Assembly: GCA_902775375.1 (NCBI GenBank) | Contig: CACYLU010000009.1 | Location: 1 to 64,000, forward strand | Length of the DNA: 64,000 nt | Reading direction: 5' to 3' | From: an uncultured Bacteroidales bacterium | GTDB lineage: Bacteria > Bacteroidota > Bacteroidia > Bacteroidales > Bacteroidaceae | In this document: positions 16,218 through 26,106 of the stretch, piece by piece | Numbering within the stretch: position 1 is the first letter of the stretch | Layout of the letters: each line of letters begins with the position of its first letter | Notes under the pieces: model-generated | Database searches by the model: none | Seen by the model: the letters and a program-made list of their open reading frames with translations, nothing else | What the model was told of the DNA's origin: nothing | Made by a program: the position numbers and the translations under genes

Positions 16218-16278
16218 TGAGTTTTTTTGTTATCTACAAAACTTTCCTTTGTTTTTTTTCATCATTTTACCAAAAAGA

Positions 16279-17082
16279 TCACTCAAAGGTATATAATTCA
16301 GTAGGCATCGAACGCTTCAATGTACAAAGCTCCACATCTTTACCCACAATAATACCTGCTTGTTTCAGTCTTAATTCAACTGTTTTATATGCCAAATCAG
16401 GGTGATTATTATCTTTGCTGAGATGACAAAGCCAAATATAATGCAATTGAGACTTAAAATGAGTAGCTAGGAACTCGGCCGTATCAGTATTACACATATG
16501 TCCTGTATGCCCAGCTATGCGCTCCTTCAAATAAGGAGGATAAGGTCCCATTCTCAACATCTCAGCATCATAGTTTGACTCTATGATCAGATAATTGGCT
16601 TTAAGGATATATTTTTCAACAGTAGGAGTAATTTCTCCTAAATCAGTGATAAAGCAAAACACTTTCCCATCTGCCTCAAAACAATAGCCTACATTGTCAG
16701 TACCATCATGGGGCACTTCAAAGGATTCTATGGTAAAATCTCTGATTTTTAAGGGCTGATATTTCTCAAGCTTTTTTGCACTAATTCCTAACTTTTGAGT
16801 CATGCAATAGCTTTTATTAATGCCCACATGAGTAAGTGAAGTAGCATATATCGGCAAAAAAAGATTCTCACCAAGTACTCCTACAGATTTAATATGGTCA
16901 GCGTGATCATGGGTGACAAACACAGCTACAATATTCTCCATAGGAACGCCAACATCTTTTAGTCGTTTCTTGATAGTACGTATACCTATACCTGCATCAA
17001 TAAGAAAGCCGTATGTATCAGTACCCAGATAATAGCAGTTACCACTACTACCACTGGCCAAACTCATAAATCTAATCTTCAT
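16279..17082 (-). CDS. MBL-fold metallo-hydrolase, WalJ/YycJ-like
   Basis: 267 residues. N-terminal MKIRFMSLASGSSGNCYYLG, metal-binding VTHDHADHIK (about 63-72), then GHTGHMCN and LCHLSKDNNHP, as in the YycJ/WalJ exonuclease-like group of the metallo-beta-lactamase fold. The start is the ATG at 17082. A TTG at 17106 falls within the -7 box TATCTTTG (complement of 17104-17111). It is a single-gene unit between the tRNAs and the Bacteroidales-1 RNA. The exact substrate is uncertain; a 5'-3' DNase activity is reported for the Gram-positive relative. Confidence 0.87.
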   Translation of the reverse strand: MKIRFMSLASGSSGNCYYLGTDTYGFLIDAGIGIRTIKKRLKDVGVPMENIVAVFVTHDHADHIKSVGVLGENLFLPIYATSLTHVGINKSYCMTQKLGISAKKLEKYQPLKIRDFTIESFEVPHDGTDNVGYCFEADGKVFCFITDLGEITPTVEKYILKANYLIIESNYDAEMLRMGPYPPYLKERIAGHTGHMCNTDTAEFLATHFKSQLHYIWLCHLSKDNNHPDLAYKTVELRLKQAGIIVGKDVELCTLKRSMPTELYTFE

Positions 17083-17132
17083 GGTTAGTTTTTCAATGAG
17101 TTGCAAAGATACTAAAAGAGTAAAAGAAAAAC

Positions 17133-17371
17133 AAAAAAAGCAGGCATCTTAACATAAAGATACCTGCTATATAAGGAAGCCGCACTGAATATTAGATGAA
17201 GATGAAACTCCGAATGACATGATTTGAGAGCCCAATCCCTTTGTAATCCACCGACACTAAGTTACCCTTTCGGGCGTGGCCCGCCATTGGAATATGGAGC
17301 TTGTCTCGGTATTTCGTATAAAATTGATGAGTTTCCCGATCGCATCAATGCGGCTTGTTATCCTCATCATC
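17133..17371 (-). ncRNA. Bacteroidales-1 RNA (possible 6S-like RNA)
   Basis: The minus strand has a -7 box, TATATTTG (complement of 17378-17385), then about 235 nt without a gene, ending in an intrinsic terminator (GCAGGTATCTTT/AAGATGCCTGC and a T run, 17133-17167). The RNA can form a long rod: AAGCCGCA near the 5' end pairs with TGCGGCTT near the 3' end, and GAAACTC pairs with GAGTTTC. The Bacteroidales-1 motif is described as a promoter-to-terminator RNA often found downstream of the L20 gene, as here. A rod with an open centre also suggests a 6S-type regulator of RNA polymerase. Confidence 0.75.
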
Positions 17372-17377
17372 TGTTTA

Positions 17378-17385
17378 CAAATATA
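17378..17385 (-). promoter_or_regulatory. -7 element of the Bacteroidales-1 RNA
   Basis: The minus strand reads TATATTTG. Confidence 0.6.
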
Positions 17386-17459
17386 AGACATTAAGAATTA
17401 ATATGCAAACAAAATGAATAATTTTTTACTAACATCACATTGGATTCAATGGGACGAAA

Positions 17460-17491
17460 CAAAAAGGCAAACTCTATAAAGAGTTTGCCTT
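17460..17491 (-). terminator. Terminator of the infC-rpmI-rplT operon
   Basis: A perfect 9-bp stem, GGCAAACTC (17465-17473) with GAGTTTGCC (17480-17488), flanked by A5 on the plus strand (a T run on the minus strand). Confidence 0.8.
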
Positions 17492-17520
17492 TCCAACCCA
17501 ATATTCTTTATCACAGCTGG

Positions 17521-17871
17521 TTAAGCTGCTTTTGCCTTAGCTACAATAGCCTTGAAAGCCTCAGGATGGTAAACAGCTAAGTCTGCCAATACCTTACGAT
17601 TGATTTCAATACCAGCCTTATGCAAAGCTCCCATCAACTTAGAATAAGACATACCTTCCAAACGGGCAGCAGCGTTGATACGCTGAATCCACAAAGCACG
17701 GAAATTACGCTTATTAGCCTTACGGTCGCGGAATGCATACAACAAACCTTTTTCCCAAGTATTCTTGGCAACGGTCCATACGTTCTTTCTTGCACCAAAG
17801 TAACCTCTGGTTAACTTCAGAATTTTCTTTCTCTTTGCTCTAGAAGCAACATGATTTACTGATCTTGGCAT
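17521..17871 (-). CDS. rplT: 50S ribosomal protein L20
   Basis: 116 residues, starting [19 protein letters not shown], with the conserved [15 protein letters not shown] and [21 protein letters not shown] primary 23S rRNA binding protein needed for 50S assembly. Third in the infC-rpmI-rplT order shared across bacteria. The 96-bp gap before it holds a small CCATAG/CTATGG hairpin and may host L20 autoregulation, though no clear pseudoknot was traced. Confidence 0.97.
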   Translation of the reverse strand: MPRSVNHVASRAKRKKILKLTRGYFGARKNVWTVAKNTWEKGLLYAFRDRKANKRNFRALWIQRINAAARLEGMSYSKLMGALHKAGIEINRKVLADLAVYHPEAFKAIVAKAKAA

Positions 17872-17967
17872 AGTTTTTTGTTTTTTTGAATGTTAGCGCC
17901 ATAGCTAAACAACTATGGTCTTTGAGGCTAAAACACTCGGTTAATAACTTAATTTCTTTTGCACGAC

Positions 17968-18165
17968 TTATCGGATAGCCAGAAGCTCACGAACTTGACG
18001 AACATTTGTCGGGTCAACAATAGTAGAATAACACAAGTTTCTCTTCTGCTTCTTAGTCTTCTTAGTCAGAATGTGACTATGATAAGCATGCTGTCTCTTA
18101 ATTTTACCTGTTCCGGTAAGAACGAATCTTTTTTTAGAACCGGAGTTAGTCTTAATCTTTGGCAT
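17968..18165 (-). CDS. rpmI: 50S ribosomal protein L35
   Basis: 65 residues, [20 protein letters not shown] followed by [19 protein letters not shown], the typical L35 sequence. It sits between infC and rplT in the conserved operon. Confidence 0.97.
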   Translation of the reverse strand: MPKIKTNSGSKKRFVLTGTGKIKRQHAYHSHILTKKTKKQKRNLCYSTIVDPTNVRQVRELLAIR

Positions 18166-18221
18166 CTTACAGTTTTAATTTATTTAATTAATATATATGG
18201 CAACGCACTACACCGAAGGCG

Positions 18222-18839
18222 TTACTCACTTTCAGTTTCAGGTGCTGAAGAAGGAAGTACAGCAGTTTTCTGCGGCTTAGACTGTACATTCTTAGTATCA
18301 GCATTCTTTTTCTTGATGATTTCCTTCTTTGGAGCCAATACAATAGTCATTTTCTTCTTCTCCAAAACAGGCATCATCTCCACCTTAGCATATTCCTCAA
18401 GGTCATTAGCAAAACGCAACAAAAGCACTTCACCTTGCTCCTTGAAGAGAATGGAGCGTCCTTTGAAATAGACATAAGCACGAACCTTATTGCCATCTTT
18501 CAGGAAAGAGATGGCATGATTCTTCTTAAAATTGAAATCATGGTCATCTGTTTGAGGACCAAAACGAATTTCCTTCACCTCAGTCTTTACCTGCTTTGCT
18601 TTCATCTCTTTCTGACGTTTCTTCAATTGATAGAGGAATTTCGAATACTCTATCACACGGCACACAGGTGGCTGTGCTGTAGGCGAAATCTCAACCAAAT
18701 CAGCTTCATGCTCTTCAGCAATACGCAAAGCTTGAGCTATGGGATAAACTTTCGACTCGATATTATCACCAACGAGACGAACTTCCTTGGCTCTGATCTG
18801 GCCATTAATACGATATTGATCTTTATTATCGTCTTTCAT
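18222..18839 (-). CDS. infC: Translation initiation factor IF-3
   Basis: 205 residues. The N-domain has [18 protein letters not shown], and the linker and C-domain have [15 protein letters not shown] and [17 protein letters not shown]-3 binds 30S and checks start-codon pairing. It carries a lysine/proline-rich C-terminal extension (about the last 30 residues), as often seen in Bacteroidetes. The ATG at 18839 is 41 bp downstream of the thrS stop. Confidence 0.96.
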   Translation of the reverse strand: MKDDNKDQYRINGQIRAKEVRLVGDNIESKVYPIAQALRIAEEHEADLVEISPTAQPPVCRVIEYSKFLYQLKKRQKEMKAKQVKTEVKEIRFGPQTDDHDFNFKKNHAISFLKDGNKVRAYVYFKGRSILFKEQGEVLLLRFANDLEEYAKVEMMPVLEKKKMTIVLAPKKEIIKKKNADTKNVQSKPQKTAVLPSSAPETESE

Positions 18840-18880
18840 TCAATAAAAAAACACTATTTCTAAAAAAACGCGGCGCAAAG

Positions 18881-20827
18881 TTACCACTTATTTATCATAT
18901 TTTGAACTTCTTCGCTAATTTTTTTAGCAAAATCTTCAAATTTCATTATTCCTTGATCGCCAGCACCCTGCTTTCGTACAGAAACCTCACCATTCTCAGC
19001 TTCTTTTTCACCTACAATCAGCATGTATGGTATACGCTTCATTTCGTTATCACGGATCTTACGACCAATCTTTTCGTTGCGGTCATCAACCAAAGCTCGA
19101 ATATCAAATTGCTTCAAGTACTTTTGAACCTTAGCAGCATAGTCATTAAATTTCTCACTAATTGGTAGGATAGCAACCTGATCTGGAGTAAGCCACAATG
19201 GGAACTTACCAGCAGTATGCTCAATAAGTACAGCCACGAAACGCTCCATAGAGCCAAATGGCGCACGGTGGATCATTACAGGACGGTGTTTGAGGTTATC
19301 AGAGCCTGTGTATTCCAACTCAAAACGTTCAGGAAGGTTATAATCCACCTGAATGGTACCCAACTGCCAACGGCGACCAATAGCATCCTTCACCATGAAG
19401 TCAAGTTTAGGTCCATAAAAAGCAGCCTCACCGTACTCTATCTTTGCAGGTAACCCCTTTTCCTCACATGCCTCAACGATGGCACGTTCAGCACGCTCCC
19501 AATTTTCATCAGTCCCTATATATTTCTCGTGATCATTAGGGTCACGAAGTGAAATCTGAGCTTCAAAGTTCTGGAAATCCATTGACTTAAATACGATAGA
19601 GATGATGTCCATTACTCGCAGGAACTCATCTTTTACTTGATCAGGACGGCAAAAAATATGTGCATCATCCTGTGTAAAGCTACGAACACGGGTAAGTCCA
19701 TGTAGCTCACCACTCTGTTCATAACGGCAAACAGTTCCGAACTCTGCAATACGCAAAGGAAGGTCTTTGTATGAGCGAGGGCTATTCTTGTACATCATAC
19801 AGTGATGAGGGCAATTCATAGGCTTCAAGAAGTACTCTTCTCCTTCTTCTGGGGTATGTATCGGCTGGAACGAATCCTTACCATAGTGCGCATAATGACC
19901 AGATGTGATATAAAGCAGTTTGTTGCCTATTGGCGGAGTAATTACTTCCTGATAGTCATACCGAGCCTGAATTCGGCGCAAAAACTCCTGCAAACGTAAG
20001 CGCAAAGCAGCGCCCTTAGGCAACCACATAGGCAGCCCTTTACCTACTGTTTCAGAGAACATGAATAAATCCATCTCTTTTCCAATCTTACGATGGTCAC
20101 GTTTCTTGGCCTCTTCAAGCATCACCAAATACTCATCCAGCAATTTCTTCTTGGGAAAAGAAATACCATAAATACGAGTCATCTGCTCACGATTTGCATC
20201 GCCACGCCAGAAAGCAGCAGATACACTTGTAAGTTTAATGGCTTTAATGGCTCCAGTATTCATCAGATGAGGACCACGGCACAAATCTGTAAAGGCGCCT
20301 TGTGTATAAGTAGAAATCGTACCATCCTCAAGATCCTGATCAATATGTTCACATTTATATAGTTGCCCATCGGCATTGAACAACTTTAACGCATCAGCCT
20401 TAGAGACTTCACGACGAATCAGTTCCTCCTTTTTGGCTGCCAACTCCTGCATTTTCTTCTCAATAGCTGGCAAATCACCTTCTTTAATCACCACTCCTTC
20501 TTTAGGCATCACATCATAGAAGAAGCCATTTTCGATAGCGGGACCAAAACCAAACTGAATGCCAGGATATAGTTCCTGCAATGCTTCTGCAAGCAAATGG
20601 GCACTAGTATGCCAGAAGGTATGCTTCCCTTCTTCATCCTCCCACTTGTAAAGCACTACCTTGGCATCTTCATTGATAGGACGATTCAAATCATAGGTCT
20701 CACCATTGACACCACAAGACAATACTTCCTGTGCCAATCTAGAGCTAATGCTCTCAGCAATCTGCAAACCGGTAACTCCACTTTCATACTCACGTACAGA
20801 GCCATCGGGAAATGTAATCTTAATCAT
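18881..20827 (-). CDS. thrS: Threonine-tRNA ligase
   Basis: 648 residues in the full class II layout: TGS domain (1-62), editing domain ([17 protein letters not shown] and a C-type zinc-like site), catalytic core with [35 protein letters not shown] and the [11 protein letters not shown] motif, and the C-terminal anticodon domain (QVAILPIS). It charges tRNA-Thr. Placed directly ahead of infC. A -7 box, TATTTTTG (complement of 20865-20872), lies about 40 bp upstream, so this operon has its own promoter. No T-box is seen. Confidence 0.97.
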   Translation of the reverse strand: MIKITFPDGSVREYESGVTGLQIAESISSRLAQEVLSCGVNGETYDLNRPINEDAKVVLYKWEDEEGKHTFWHTSAHLLAEALQELYPGIQFGFGPAIENGFFYDVMPKEGVVIKEGDLPAIEKKMQELAAKKEELIRREVSKADALKLFNADGQLYKCEHIDQDLEDGTISTYTQGAFTDLCRGPHLMNTGAIKAIKLTSVSAAFWRGDANREQMTRIYGISFPKKKLLDEYLVMLEEAKKRDHRKIGKEMDLFMFSETVGKGLPMWLPKGAALRLRLQEFLRRIQARYDYQEVITPPIGNKLLYITSGHYAHYGKDSFQPIHTPEEGEEYFLKPMNCPHHCMMYKNSPRSYKDLPLRIAEFGTVCRYEQSGELHGLTRVRSFTQDDAHIFCRPDQVKDEFLRVMDIISIVFKSMDFQNFEAQISLRDPNDHEKYIGTDENWERAERAIVEACEEKGLPAKIEYGEAAFYGPKLDFMVKDAIGRRWQLGTIQVDYNLPERFELEYTGSDNLKHRPVMIHRAPFGSMERFVAVLIEHTAGKFPLWLTPDQVAILPISEKFNDYAAKVQKYLKQFDIRALVDDRNEKIGRKIRDNEMKRIPYMLIVGEKEAENGEVSVRKQGAGDQGIMKFEDFAKKISEEVQNMINKW

Positions 20828-20864
20828 AATCTGTTTTTCGAATAATCTATTTTAATTCAAATTG

Positions 20865-20872
20865 CAAAAATA
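20865..20872 (-). promoter_or_regulatory. -7 element of the thrS-infC-rpmI-rplT operon
   Basis: The minus strand reads TATTTTTG (TAnnTTTG). Confidence 0.55.
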
Positions 20873-20942
20873 GTGATTTCTTTTGGAAGAATAACACTTT
20901 CTCGATAGAAATGTTTTAATTGAACTAAATAAAATGCCACTG

Positions 20943-22976
20943 CTACTCTGTAAAACGTTTGATAACGTTATATGCCGAGGCTATACCCAATTCACCAGCT
21001 TTACTTAAGTCAGCTATACCCTGACGATTGTTACCTAAATAAATATGGGTAAGGCCACGATTATAATAAGCCTCAGCAAAATCAGGTTTCATCTCAATTG
21101 CCTTGTCATAGTCAACAATAGCAGAGCGGTATTCCTTCATCTGAGAAAGTAGACATGCACGATTGTAGTAGCCATACACGAAATCTGGTACCAAGTCTAT
21201 CACTTTGTCCAAGTCCCTACGAACTAATGTATAATCCATAGCTTCAACTTTATCTACCTTTAGTTGGCCCATTGAAGGAGAAGTTGGCTGTTGAGACTGA
21301 TGTTCTGCAGTTTGGTATTCAAATTGTTTAAACCTGACTATCGCCCTCATAAAATAGGCAGGAAAGAAAGTATCATCAAGCAATATACTTTGCGTAAAAT
21401 CATTAATCGCATTCGAAAAGTCCTGTACCAAATAAAAATCCAATCCACGCATAAATCGTCTCATAGGATCACTTTCATTTGCTACTATATCTGCACTATG
21501 CTGATCAATAAGAGTAAAATGCAGATTCACTTGGCTGGCATCCAAAGGCGCTTCATTATTAGTAATCAGCAAATCACGATAGAAGGTTCTATTATGATTA
21601 AGTTCATCGACATAGCGATAGTAATGCATCGTCCTCTTCAGTTCGGCAGTTCTTTCATAGAATGTTAACACGAACATCCCCTCAGGCTTAATTGTAATGT
21701 TACGATCCTGCACCCTACCCCTACTATCGTTAGCATAAGTACGATTGATATCTGTATCATCTGCAATAACCAACTTGTGATAGTTTTCCACGTTCTTGTC
21801 ACTCCGCTTTCGAGTTGTACTAGCAGCATCTTCCTTCTCTATATCATCTTTGTTTTTATTTCCTTGAGAAGGATTAGCCTGCTGATTCAGTCTGTCAATC
21901 TGAGCACGCATAATAGCAAACTCGTCTTGCTGTGCACCTCTTGAATCGCCTATTTTTCTACGAGCTTCGGCTCGTTGGTAATATCCTGCAGTAAATTCCG
22001 GGTATACTGAGAGCACCTTAGAGAAGTCCATAATAGCCCCTCTGTAATCACCTGTTTGCGAGCGCAAAAGTCCTCGGTTATAAGTGGCCATCATATCATC
22101 AGGATCAATATTCAGCACAAAGTCGAAATCCTCAATTGCCCTATTGTCATCACCCACCTGAGCACGCAACAGACCTCGATTATAATGCCCCATAAAGTTA
22201 CCTGGATCAATGTCAAGTGCCAAATCATAGTCACTCATAGCACCTCGCAAGTTATTTTGATGAAAACGTGCCAATGCTCTGTTTATATAGTTTCCAGCAT
22301 TTCTTACACTTAGACGGATAGCTTCATCAAAATCACTTTCTGCCTCGCTGTACTTGCCTTGTTTAAGTTTAACAATAGCTCGCGCACTCCAACCATTCGG
22401 CTCAAATTTCTCTAATTCTATCGCTTTATCGTAATCCATCAGTGCTTGAACAGTATCTTTTTCGTTCAGCAACACTTCACCCCTCATTAGATAAGCTGTA
22501 GCATATCGAGGTGCCACCTCCAATAATCTGTTCAAGTCATCTTTTGCTAAACCATACTCTTTCTGCTGCATATGGCAAAGGGAGAGATTATGCCAAAGCA
22601 CTACATTTTCAGGGTCAAGGCGCAAAGCTGCCGTATAGTCTTGTATAGCATCAGTGTATTTCTGCTGACGTATACGGGCTAATCCTCTGATCTGATATGC
22701 GCCCACCACAAAAGGGTTTCTATCTATCGCCATACTACAATCATTTTCAGCACCCACATAATCGTCCAAATAGAACTTAGCCATTCCTCTATAGAAATAT
22801 GGTTCATAAAGGAAAGGTTTTGCACTGATAATTTGATTAAAATATTGAATAGATAACACATAATCCTCAAAATACAATGCATTCCGAGCAATAGCCATCA
22901 CTCGATCTGTATTGATTTGAGCCATCAATAGAGTAGGCACAAAAGAAAGTAGCAATAGTAGTTTGTGTATGTTCAT
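20943..22976 (-). CDS. Exported tetratricopeptide-repeat protein
   Basis: 677 residues with a signal peptide (MNIHKLLLLLSFVPTLLMA). Residues of about 25-370 carry around ten TPR units (for example YNRGLLRSQTGDYRGAIMDF). A charged low-complexity linker (about 375-400) and a non-TPR middle follow, and more TPRs close the protein (YYNRACLLSQMKEYRSAIVDY). It is probably a periplasmic or outer-membrane protein scaffold. It lies 6 bp downstream of def, in the ruvX-def operon. No enzymatic motif; the partner is unknown. Confidence 0.85.
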   Translation of the reverse strand: MNIHKLLLLLSFVPTLLMAQINTDRVMAIARNALYFEDYVLSIQYFNQIISAKPFLYEPYFYRGMAKFYLDDYVGAENDCSMAIDRNPFVVGAYQIRGLARIRQQKYTDAIQDYTAALRLDPENVVLWHNLSLCHMQQKEYGLAKDDLNRLLEVAPRYATAYLMRGEVLLNEKDTVQALMDYDKAIELEKFEPNGWSARAIVKLKQGKYSEAESDFDEAIRLSVRNAGNYINRALARFHQNNLRGAMSDYDLALDIDPGNFMGHYNRGLLRAQVGDDNRAIEDFDFVLNIDPDDMMATYNRGLLRSQTGDYRGAIMDFSKVLSVYPEFTAGYYQRAEARRKIGDSRGAQQDEFAIMRAQIDRLNQQANPSQGNKNKDDIEKEDAASTTRKRSDKNVENYHKLVIADDTDINRTYANDSRGRVQDRNITIKPEGMFVLTFYERTAELKRTMHYYRYVDELNHNRTFYRDLLITNNEAPLDASQVNLHFTLIDQHSADIVANESDPMRRFMRGLDFYLVQDFSNAINDFTQSILLDDTFFPAYFMRAIVRFKQFEYQTAEHQSQQPTSPSMGQLKVDKVEAMDYTLVRRDLDKVIDLVPDFVYGYYNRACLLSQMKEYRSAIVDYDKAIEMKPDFAEAYYNRGLTHIYLGNNRQGIADLSKAGELGIASAYNVIKRFTE

Positions 22977-22982
22977 TCTTTT

Positions 22983-23540
22983 TTAAATCTTGACTGCCTT
23001 ATAACGATAAGCGCAACGGACTTTCCCTTTCAGCATAGAACTGAGTTTGCCTCTTATCATTTGCTTTCGAAGTGTTGATATGTGATCAATAAACATCTTT
23101 CCTTCCAGATGATCAAACTCATGCTGCATCACTCTCGCCAAATAGCCTTCCACTATCTCATCGTGAGGTTGCAAGCTCTCGTCAAGATATGTAACACGAA
23201 TTTTACCCGCTCTCTTCACATTTTCATGAATACCAGGCAAGCTAAGACAACCCTCTTCCATATCTTCCAACTCGCCGCTGGTTTCAATAATATGCGGATT
23301 AATAAATGCCTTGCGATAACCCTTAAATTCAGGAAAATCGTCAGAAAGCACATCTAAATTAATGACTACAACACGAATGGGCAAGCCAATCTGAGGTGCT
23401 GCTAAACCAACACCTTCAGCATTATCCATCGTTTCATACATATTAGCAATCAACTCCTTCAAATTAGGATAATCAGGAGTTATGTCATCAGCAACCTTTC
23501 GTAATACAGGTTGTCCGTAAATATAAATTGGCAAAATCAT
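22983..23540 (-). CDS. def: Peptide deformylase
   Basis: 185 residues. All three metal-site motifs are present: [10 protein letters not shown] (about 43-52), EEGCLSLPG (about 95-103) and QHEFDHLEG (about 139-147). It removes the N-formyl group from new proteins. It overlaps ruvX by 4 bp. Start [15 protein letters not shown]. Confidence 0.97.
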   Translation of the reverse strand: MILPIYIYGQPVLRKVADDITPDYPNLKELIANMYETMDNAEGVGLAAPQIGLPIRVVVINLDVLSDDFPEFKGYRKAFINPHIIETSGELEDMEEGCLSLPGIHENVKRAGKIRVTYLDESLQPHDEIVEGYLARVMQHEFDHLEGKMFIDHISTLRKQMIRGKLSSMLKGKVRCAYRYKAVKI

Positions 23541-23971
23541 ATTTTATCTATCTTAGTATAGTTTTTATTCTCCATATACGATTGAAGGATAATAGTAGCA
23601 CTAATTTCATCCACCAACGCTTTATTTTGTCTGTCTTTCTTTTTCAAGCCACTATCAATCATAGCGCGATGTGCCAATACTGAGGTAAAGCGCTCATCCA
23701 CATACTCAATAGGGATAGCTGGATACAACTTCTTAAAACGATTGATAAAAGGAGTAATGTTTGCCATGTTATCAGACACCTCATTGTTCATCTGCTTTGG
23801 AAGGCCAATGACCACTCTGTCAATCGTCTCTTTGGCAAAATAATCTGAAAGAAAAGACATTAACTGAGCTGTAGGTACAGTAGTTAATCCATTCGCAATA
23901 ATCTGTAATGTATCAGTAACTGCTATACCAGTACGCTTCCTCCCATAATCTATTGCCAGAATTCTTCCCAT
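23537..23971 (-). CDS. ruvX: Putative pre-16S rRNA nuclease / Holliday junction resolvase homolog (YqgF)
   Basis: 144 residues from the ATG at 23971 ([18 protein letters not shown]). RNase H-like fold with the catalytic Asp in the first strand, [14 protein letters not shown], and [13 protein letters not shown]. The family matures 16S rRNA 5' ends. First gene of the ruvX-def-TPR operon, with the -7 box TATTTTTG at the complement of 23991-23998. Confidence 0.94.
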   Translation of the reverse strand: MGRILAIDYGRKRTGIAVTDTLQIIANGLTTVPTAQLMSFLSDYFAKETIDRVVIGLPKQMNNEVSDNMANITPFINRFKKLYPAIPIEYVDERFTSVLAHRAMIDSGLKKKDRQNKALVDEISATIILQSYMENKNYTKIDKI

Positions 23972-23990
23972 ATTAATAAAAAACACTTTG

Positions 23991-23998
23991 CAAAAATA
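23991..23998 (-). promoter_or_regulatory. -7 element of the ruvX operon
   Basis: The minus strand reads TATTTTTG, 20 bp upstream of the ruvX ATG. Confidence 0.6.
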
Positions 23999-24042
23999 CG
24001 AATATTAATTGAGAATAGAAGTGAAAAAAGCATATAATATGA

Positions 24043-24073
24043 AAAAAGGGTACTCAAATCGAGTACCCTTTTT
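24043..24073. terminator. Terminator downstream of ompA
   Basis: An 8-bp perfect stem, GGGTACTC (24048-24055) with GAGTACCC (24061-24068), flanked by A6 and T5. Reads as a terminator on the minus strand. Confidence 0.8.
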
Positions 24074-24096
24074 ACATTATGTTGTGAATAAATAAA

Positions 24097-25272
24097 TTAC
24101 TCAACACCCATGATTACGACGCGAGTTGTTTCACGATCGCCGAACATATTGTCAACACCACCGTTAGAAACGATCTCAAGCTGGCTTGTAGGAACACCCT
24201 CAGCTACAAGAGCATCGTAAACAGCCTTAGCACGAGCATCTGTCAACTTCTGGTTGAAGCTTGAGCTACCAGTAGCCTTGTCAGCATAAGCCTGTACCTT
24301 GAAAGTACCACCGCTAGCCTTGATACCCTCAGCAACCAACTTGATAGTTGCGTTAGCATACTTGTCAAGCTTAGAGCTACCAATCTTGAAGAAGATAGGA
24401 GTCTTGTTGAACTTAGTCTCAGTAACAGTCTTAGTCTCAGTAACAGTGCGAACTTCAGCAGGCTTGTTCAGAGCAGCAGCCAACTCATTGCGCAGACGGT
24501 TGATTTCGTCGGTCAGAGCTGAAGTGTCAACCTTCTGGTTCATAGGAACGAACTTCTTGCCACCGAAGGTATAAGTCAAACCTGCACCAGCATACAAGCC
24601 ACCAACTGAGCTAGCAGTTGATTTATAGCCAAGATAAGAGTCAGCGATTTCACCACGTACCTCGATGTCAATATCCAGTACTGGAGAAACATTGAACTTA
24701 CCCAGCAAACCTACTGAACCATTGATGTGAGAAGTAATCTTCTCTTTGCTGTCACCATTAGCGATAACTCTCTGATAAGTAGCCTTACCATCAGACTTGA
24801 AATCACCGATATGAGACTTAGAGAAAGTCAAACCAGGACCAGCAAAAACTGACAAAGTGAACAAACGATCTGGATTATAACCCAAAATAGCGTTTGTCAA
24901 GTTGTACATACCATCCAAACGAATGATACCAATGTTCTTATGGTACTTCTGATCATTAGCAAGATATTCACCATTTGCATTCAGATTACCAAAAGAATGC
25001 TTTGTGTCGAAGTTAGCTCTCCACAAACCACCCTGCAGACGCAAACCAAGAACAGGGTTAAACCACTTACCTAATGAAACGGTAATATGAGGTGCGATTT
25101 TACCGAACTCACCCTCATGTTTTCCTGAATAAACTGTAGAAATACCACCAGTTGCACTAATAAAGATGTTATCAGCGCCATTGCTAGTGTATTTTTCTCT
25201 GGTTGACTGAGCAGATGCAGACATTGCGAAACTAGCCAACACCAAAGATAAAAGCATTAATTTAGTTTTCAT
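24097..25272 (-). CDS. OmpA-family outer membrane protein
   Basis: 391 residues. Signal peptide (MKTKLMLLSLVLASFAMSASA), an N-terminal beta-barrel (about 30-240), a short coiled coil (DEINRLRNELAAALNK, about 260-275) and a C-terminal OmpA/MotB peptidoglycan-binding domain (FFKIGSSKLDKYANATIKL, then LTDARAKAVYDALVAEGV). It links the outer membrane to the wall. The gene is last in a minus-strand envelope cluster with two YjbH-like genes and a DUF3869 lipoprotein. Confidence 0.92.
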   Translation of the reverse strand: MKTKLMLLSLVLASFAMSASAQSTREKYTSNGADNIFISATGGISTVYSGKHEGEFGKIAPHITVSLGKWFNPVLGLRLQGGLWRANFDTKHSFGNLNANGEYLANDQKYHKNIGIIRLDGMYNLTNAILGYNPDRLFTLSVFAGPGLTFSKSHIGDFKSDGKATYQRVIANGDSKEKITSHINGSVGLLGKFNVSPVLDIDIEVRGEIADSYLGYKSTASSVGGLYAGAGLTYTFGGKKFVPMNQKVDTSALTDEINRLRNELAAALNKPAEVRTVTETKTVTETKFNKTPIFFKIGSSKLDKYANATIKLVAEGIKASGGTFKVQAYADKATGSSSFNQKLTDARAKAVYDALVAEGVPTSQLEIVSNGGVDNMFGDRETTRVVIMGVE

Positions 25273-25324
25273 CGATTATAAAATTTTTAAATTTTACTTT
25301 TTAATTTGTTTCTGTTTACTCAAC

Positions 25325-26074
25325 TTACTTCAAGTAAATCTTGTAAGCAAGCCCTCCAGAAAATCTTGTAAATTTTTGCATCTCAAATTGCATAAATAAA
25401 TGATTCAAGAGCAAATAAGTGGCACCTATAGCTACATCTTTAGAATCATATTCGGCTATTAAACCCAATTGAGGGTGAAACGAGGGATGATAAGAAACTC
25501 CGAATGCTGGTCCGTTCAACGGATAGTCCTTTCGATTATTGTAAAGATAAGCAAGATGCACACCTATCTCTTCTTTTCCTATCTGGATATGCTTAGTCGC
25601 AGCAATATAAAAACGGCTAAAATATCCATTCCCTTTTGAAGAAGCAATATTTTCATCACCAGATTCAGTATAAGGATCCGAAGTTCCCAACACTATTGCT
25701 GGCATATACTTCCAAAATTGTCCTTCTTTAATTGGCCGTATTCTAAACCCGAAATATCTGTCTTGGTTAAAAAAGCCTTTCTCATTTTTATAACCTAGAG
25801 ACTCACCATTAAACAATGTAAATGTTGCGGTAATCTCTAACCAAGGAAAGACAGTAAAACTACCAAAATAGTTTAGGGTTCCATAGTTCCACTTTGGGGG
25901 AGTAAGCCCCTTGTTTAAATAGTTCCCACCAATCATTACGGTCTTGTCTTTCTGCATTTCAGCAGAAGGCATGTGCAATAGGCCAGTGGTACCATATGTC
26001 AGTTGAGCTGAAAGCTGCTGATTGAAAAACGCACATAAACATGCGAAAGCAATAATTTTAAGCCGTAACTTCAT
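25325..26074 (-). CDS. YjbH-domain outer membrane protein
   Basis: 249 residues from the ATG at 26074 (a second ATG is at 26083). Signal peptide ending LSA, then GTTGLLHMPSAEMQKDKTVMIG and barrel-like strands with FGFRIRPIKEG, as in YjbH (PF06082) proteins linked to exopolysaccharide export. It is shorter than E. coli YjbH (about 700 residues), with one domain only. It lies between ompA and the DUF3869 lipoprotein. The exported polymer cannot be told from this. Confidence 0.75.
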   Translation of the reverse strand: MKLRLKIIAFACLCAFFNQQLSAQLTYGTTGLLHMPSAEMQKDKTVMIGGNYLNKGLTPPKWNYGTLNYFGSFTVFPWLEITATFTLFNGESLGYKNEKGFFNQDRYFGFRIRPIKEGQFWKYMPAIVLGTSDPYTESGDENIASSKGNGYFSRFYIAATKHIQIGKEEIGVHLAYLYNNRKDYPLNGPAFGVSYHPSFHPQLGLIAEYDSKDVAIGATYLLLNHLFMQFEMQKFTRFSGGLAYKIYLK

Positions 26075-26106
26075 TACCAACATCAGCTAAACTAACGAAT
26101 CAATGG

